Part shown: positions 61,601-64,000 of the stretch, piece by piece
How the letters are laid out: every line of letters begins with the position of its first letter
Position numbering within the stretch: the stretch's first letter is position 1
DNA from: an uncultured Gammaproteobacteria bacterium
Lineage (GTDB): Bacteria > Pseudomonadota > Gammaproteobacteria > Arenicellales > JAANXG01
Length of the DNA stretch: 64,000 nt
Direction of reading: 5' to 3'
NCBI GenBank assembly: GCA_947258785.1
Contig: CAMYJT010000006.1
Span: forward strand, 1-64,000
Program-made: the position numbers and the translations under genes
The notes under the pieces: generated by a model
Seen by the model: the letters and a program-made list of their open reading frames with translations, nothing else
Told to the model about the DNA's origin: nothing
The model's database searches: none

Positions 61601-62038
61601 TGGCGCCGGGCACTGATTCGTAATGGGTCGCAGCCCCATGAGCTGGCGCCCCGTCTCGAGCGACTCGAGGAGGCGCTGCGCAATGTCCTCGACGACCCGC
61701 GGGCGCGGTGGCTGTTTGATCCAGAGCACAGCGACTGCGCGAGTGAACGCGCCCTGTCCGCGCTGATCGATGGCGTCGTGTACGACGTGCGGATCGATCG
61801 TCTGTTCGTGGACCGCGACGGGGTGCGGTGGATCGTTGACTTTAAGAGCGGCACTCATCTCGGTGGCAGTGCGGCCGAGTTCGTCGACCGTGAAGTCGAG
61901 CGCTATCGCCCGCAGCTGGAGACCTACGCCCGCATCGTCCAGTCGACGGAACAGCGGCCGATCCGGCTGGGTCTGTATTTCCCGCTGCTCAGGACTTGGC
62001 GCGAGTGGGCTTACCACCCAGACCGCCGCGCCCGGTAG
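58655..62038 (+). CDS. AddA-like UvrD/REP helicase-nuclease
   Basis: A 1127-residue superfamily 1A helicase with a C-terminal nuclease. GTG 58655 gives VPNPVDRQTRSRALHADRSY and the Q motif/Walker A in VQAPAGSGKTELLVRR near residues 23-38. Other motifs: ITFTRKAAAEM (Ia), LLDEFQDTSLSQFELI (II, near 421), LVGDPLQSIYRFREAE (III), VMTVHKAKGLEFDTVIVPG (V) and LLYVACTRARRRLHLVG (VI). The C-terminal nuclease has VRIDRLFVDRDGVRWIVDFKSG and YRPQLETYA. With the AddB-like protein it should form an end-processing complex for double-strand break repair, replacing RecBCD. Confidence 0.92.
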   Translation: MPNPVDRQTRSRALHADRSYIVQAPAGSGKTELLVRRCLRMLAGVRHPEEVVAITFTRKAAAEMRERILAALEGGRSETLSTEVDQELWQLARAAWRNDQAHDWRLERHPARLRILTIDALCASLNRQMPWLSRCGAPVAVVEDAADLYREAALRSLRLLGDDVPEWSAPVSTLLVHLDNDLTWAVSLLTDMLSHRDQWLRHLGVGWDVGVTDWRDVLESAWGEIVHSELDGLQRSVPHGLRDELLVCARYAAQRLAESGAHSPIVVWRDRADMPDTGPGSLTAWCGLAELLLTRHNSRWRVRVDKSIGFPSAGSGDANVMRQRLKILLKGLAGNDHFRRRLARVRSLPAPCFTEAQWRILAAVTRVLPLAAAQLELVFAEQARVDFMEVSRRANLALGDLHDPSDLALRLDYRIQHLLLDEFQDTSLSQFELIESLTAGWEPGDGRTLFLVGDPLQSIYRFREAEVGLFLRVAERGLGSVRPELLKLSVNFRSDRSLVEWINGCFRGQFPAQSDPGSGAIAFSHSEPFVDAMPDAGVAVHPLIDAGPAEQAQRIIDIVRASWNRSPEASIAVLVRSRTQLRELLPALDAEGLDYLGVGVQRLVDQAVVQDLLSLTLALLYPADRAAWLAVLRAPWCGLTLVDLHTLVAEAPEACVWERMRSGDILGRLSADGRCRLTRIAAVLEVSLANRGRWDLRRWVADAWERLGGPACVDERALNDAEHYFDLLADHDGGGDLVDLPWFERVVRTAWTQSEAEAGARLQVMTVHKAKGLEFDTVIVPGLETVPQAEAKKLLLWEEQAVGSAHHLLLAPIGGTAPNPDPHYEYIRRLHADKGALETGRLLYVACTRARRRLHLVGVVRTDDSGALKPPPARSFLSRLWPTVRGQFETQAAAQLTLFRPRVDPGTERILRRLPGSWRPPVAATPAVTGPPPPAAAPGVEFSWVGESARLVGILLHQSLQDLAAVGLPPQPDEFVSAYRERWRRALIRNGSQPHELAPRLERLEEALRNVLDDPRARWLFDPEHSDCASERALSALIDGVVYDVRIDRLFVDRDGVRWIVDFKSGTHLGGSAAEFVDREVERYRPQLETYARIVQSTEQRPIRLGLYFPLLRTWREWAYHPDRRAR

Positions 62039-62321
62039 CAATTTGCCGGGCGCCATGTGAGATACTAGGAGCCTGTTCGAGTATCTGCCCGTAGCGGGAA
62101 CGGAAGAAAGTGAGTACAGGTTTTCGAAAATTCGAGGCGCATAGCGGGATATTTTGCGAGAAGTTTCGGAGCGTTGGGTCTTTTTCCCGCCTTGACAACC
62201 GGCGCAGCGAATACTTGGGCAGCCTGCTAACACCGACGAGCACTGTGGTGGCCGATATGGCAGCGGTTTCGTGTACTTGGCGGCGAAGCGTGAGGCCGCG
62301 AGGCCGGCCCGGTAGCAGGCC
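62039..62321. other. Intergenic region, no supported gene
   Basis: About 280 bp between the helicase and the nucleotidase genes. Parts (GAGCCTGTTCGAGTATC at 62070 and AGCGGGATATTTTGCGAG at 62143) read like dispersed repeat or insertion-element debris rather than like the neighbouring genes, but I cannot name an element, and no terminal inverted repeats or direct repeats were found. Confidence 0.35.
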
Positions 62322-63212
62322 GTGACTGCGCAGCGGCTGGTGGTCGCAATTTCCTCGCGAGCGCTGTTCGACCTCGAGGAGAGCCATCAGGTGTTCGAAA
62401 ACGGTGGTGTTGAGGCCTATTGCCGTTACCAGATCGAACACGAGAACGAGGTGCTGGAACCCGGGGTAGCCTTTCCACTGGTGCAAAAACTGCTGCGGCT
62501 GAACGGGCTTGACCAGCAGCGTGAGCGTGCCGAGGTCGTGTTGATCTCCCGCAACAGCGCCGACACCGGCTTGCGGGTCTTCAACTCGATCCAGCACTAC
62601 CGTCTGGACATTCAACGTGCGGCGTTTACCGGTGGCGTGAGCCCTTATCGGTACGTCCGTCCTTTCAACGCGCATTTATTTTTGTCCGCCGATCCCCAGG
62701 ATGTCGGGTCGGCGTTGGACGCCGGGTTTGCCGCCGCCACCATCCTGCCTTCCAAGGTCGGCATGAACGAAGGCGATGAACTGCGCATCGCCTTTGACGG
62801 CGATGCGGTGCTGTTTTCCGACGATGCGGAGCGGGTGTTCAAGCATGAAGGTCTGGAAGCCTTCACCGCTGCCGAATCTGCGGCGGCGAAGCAGCCGCTC
62901 CCCGGTGGACCGTTTAAAGACGTGCTCGCCGCTCTGCACCGCATTCAAGCGGAGTTTCCCCCCAACGATTCGCCCATTCGCACAGCGCTGTTCACCGCCC
63001 GCGCCGCGCCCGCGCATGAGCGGGTGATCCGCACCCTGCGGGCCTGGGACATCCGCATCGACGAGGCGGTATTCCTCGGCGGCATGGCCAAGGGTGAGTT
63101 TTTGCGCACCTTCGGCGCCGATATCTTCTTCGACGACCAGCAGGGTCATTGTGAATCTGCGCGTCGGCACGTACCCACTGGACACGTTCCGCACGGGGTG
63201 GCGAACGAGTGA
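62322..63212 (+). CDS. Cytosolic 5'-nucleotidase family protein
   Basis: A 296-residue protein with a GTG start, matching the 5_nucleotid (PF06189) family related to eukaryotic NT5C1A. The N-terminal LVVAISSRALFDLEESHQVF holds the nucleophile Asp region, ELRIAFDGDAVLFSDDAERVF is the conserved motif of the family, and ADIFFDDQQGHCESA near the C-terminus provides metal-binding acidic residues. It dephosphorylates nucleoside monophosphates, probably AMP or IMP, in the cytoplasm. Its gene is followed 18 bp later by the small membrane protein. Confidence 0.88.
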   Translation: MTAQRLVVAISSRALFDLEESHQVFENGGVEAYCRYQIEHENEVLEPGVAFPLVQKLLRLNGLDQQRERAEVVLISRNSADTGLRVFNSIQHYRLDIQRAAFTGGVSPYRYVRPFNAHLFLSADPQDVGSALDAGFAAATILPSKVGMNEGDELRIAFDGDAVLFSDDAERVFKHEGLEAFTAAESAAAKQPLPGGPFKDVLAALHRIQAEFPPNDSPIRTALFTARAAPAHERVIRTLRAWDIRIDEAVFLGGMAKGEFLRTFGADIFFDDQQGHCESARRHVPTGHVPHGVANE

Positions 63213-63230
63213 ATTAGCCAGAGGCCACCC

Positions 63231-63620
63231 GTGTTTGACATCAACGCCAGGCGACTCATTCTGTTTGTCACGCTGATTCTCGGCGTGGCACTGATGCTGC
63301 AGCAGTATTGGCAGCGCAAATCAGACAGCGAGAAATGGCTTTATTTCAATGAACGCGTAGCGCGGAGTTACGCCGGTGAGGTGCTGGGGCCTGGCCGGGG
63401 CACCCGAGTGCCGCTGCCCGAGGGTTTGACCGGTACGACCGTCACGACCTATGACAGTTATGTGACCTTTGCGCCGATGCAGAGTCCGGATCTGGTGCTG
63501 GCATTCTCTCCCGATGCCCGCCCGCCGAAGCCGCCTTCACCGGGCGGCGGCAGTGATTGGGTTGCGTTGGGGGATGGCTGGTACGAGTTGAGTCCGCTCA
63601 GTGCGACCGGCAGGAAATAG
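63231..63620 (+). CDS. Uncharacterised membrane-anchored protein
   Basis: A 129-residue protein with an N-terminal hydrophobic anchor (RLILFVTLILGVALMLQQYW, residues 8-27), a charged helix and a proline-rich C-terminal half (DARPPKPPSPGGGSDW). The soluble part would be periplasmic. I do not recognise a family. It lies 18 bp after the nucleotidase gene and 48 bp before the DegQ-type protease gene on the same strand, so it may be cotranscribed with one of them. The codon usage matches the neighbours. Confidence 0.6.
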   Translation: MFDINARRLILFVTLILGVALMLQQYWQRKSDSEKWLYFNERVARSYAGEVLGPGRGTRVPLPEGLTGTTVTTYDSYVTFAPMQSPDLVLAFSPDARPPKPPSPGGGSDWVALGDGWYELSPLSATGRK

Positions 63621-63668
63621 ACGATATACTCAGCGGCTGATCATCGGATTGGCCGTAGAGGGGCGTAT

Positions 63669-64000
63669 ATGATGTTCGACAAAAGATTCAAGCCGCATTT
63701 GTTGCTCATCTGCTGCCTGGCGGCGGCCCCACCGGCACACGCCGCGCTGCCCGCCGCGGTCGATGGGCGGGAGTTGCCGACCCTGGCCCCGATGCTCGAC
63801 AAGGTCATGCCGGCGGTGGTGAATATCTCGACGCAAAGCCACGTACGCATCCGTGAAAACCCGCTGCTTCAGGATCCCTTTTTCCGGCGTTTCTTTGACC
63901 TGCCCGACGCACGGCCGCGGCGCCGCCGCACCCAGAGCCTGGGGTCCGGTGTGGTGGTAGATGCCAGCCGCGGGTATGTGGTGACCAACGCCCACGTCAT
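63669..64000 (+). CDS. DegQ/HtrA periplasmic serine protease (N-terminal part)
   Basis: The first 110 residues of an HtrA-type protease, cut by the window edge. It begins MMFDKRFKPHLLLICCLAAA with a signal peptide ending near AHAA, then TLAPMLDKVMPAVVNISTQS, FRRFFDLP, and the glycine-rich SLGSGVVVDASRGYVVTNAHVI, in which the His of TNAHV is the first residue of the catalytic triad. The Asp, Ser and PDZ domains lie beyond the window. DegQ/DegS/DegP cannot be separated from this part. It is a periplasmic quality-control protease. Confidence 0.92.
   Translation, partial: MMFDKRFKPHLLLICCLAAAPPAHAALPAAVDGRELPTLAPMLDKVMPAVVNISTQSHVRIRENPLLQDPFFRRFFDLPDARPRRRRTQSLGSGVVVDASRGYVVTNAHV

Noticed and set aside
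62039-62321. Possible insertion-sequence remnant
   Set aside because: Parts look foreign, but no terminal inverted repeats, target duplications or transposase similarity could be seen.

Overview
The window looks like chromosome of a high-GC, sulfur-oxidizing, probably autotrophic gammaproteobacterium. This is inference from gene content: QmoA and QmoB-like flavoproteins joined to HdrC/HdrB, the Rubisco activation pair CbbQ/CbbO, a phasin (polyhydroxyalkanoate storage), and gammaproteobacterial household genes (Prc, SohB, YhcB/ZapG, HemH, NadA with NrtR, a DegQ-type protease). No rRNA, intact tRNA, CRISPR array or complete insertion sequence was found.

Layout. 1-10.6 kb: a + strand glycoside/glycan accessory cluster, with an ABC exporter end, three aminoglycoside-phosphotransferase-like proteins (one with a ruined catalytic loop), a sulfotransferase with an extra C-terminal domain, three glycosyltransferase-like proteins, a GINT1-type beta-propeller protein and a YdjC/ChbG-type deacetylase. 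By eye it is lower in GC than the rest and reads as a transferred unit. 10.8-12.3 kb: a predicted outer-membrane barrel. 12.3-14.2 kb: a 23-residue membrane peptide, an 18-bp palindrome, a phasin gene with operator-like repeats, a 25-residue hydrophobic peptide and a cupin. 14.2-28.7 kb: metabolic and envelope genes, including an unexplained tight trio (DUF6279-like lipoprotein, VWA-like protein, membrane J-domain protein). 28.9-34.1 kb: qmoA-qmoB-hdrC-hdrB on the minus strand, divergent from cbbQ-cbbO (34.3-37.4 kb). 37.4-38.2 kb: an AT-rich non-coding stretch with a sequence resembling a decayed tmRNA 3' end, then a Lys/Ala-rich H1-like protein. 38.7-49.6 kb: 5-oxoprolinase, a Ser/Thr kinase with Sel1 repeats, a CopD-like membrane protein, nrtR-nadA, hemH and a DUF523-DUF1722 protein. 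49.8 kb: a second 25-residue hydrophobic peptide related to the one at 13.5 kb. 50.1-62 kb: a GST, a MacA/MacB-like exporter with two permeases, and an AddB/AddA-like nuclease-helicase pair. 62.3-64 kb: a cytosolic 5'-nucleotidase, an unknown membrane-anchored protein, and the start of a DegQ/HtrA protease.

How they may work together. QmoAB-HdrCB would couple reverse sulfite/APS-level electron flow to the quinone or cytoplasmic thiol/ferredoxin pool, and CbbQO would keep Rubisco active, linking sulfur oxidation to CO2 fixation; AprAB, Dsr and Rubisco are not in the window. The best candidate for something undescribed is the pair of 25-residue peptide genes at 13481 and 49785. They have equal length, 13 of 25 residues identical, mostly conservative changes elsewhere and synonymous codon differences, and each is followed by possible RNA secondary structure. 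They resemble the small hydrophobic toxins of type I toxin-antitoxin systems. The second candidate is the 1-10.6 kb glycoside cluster.
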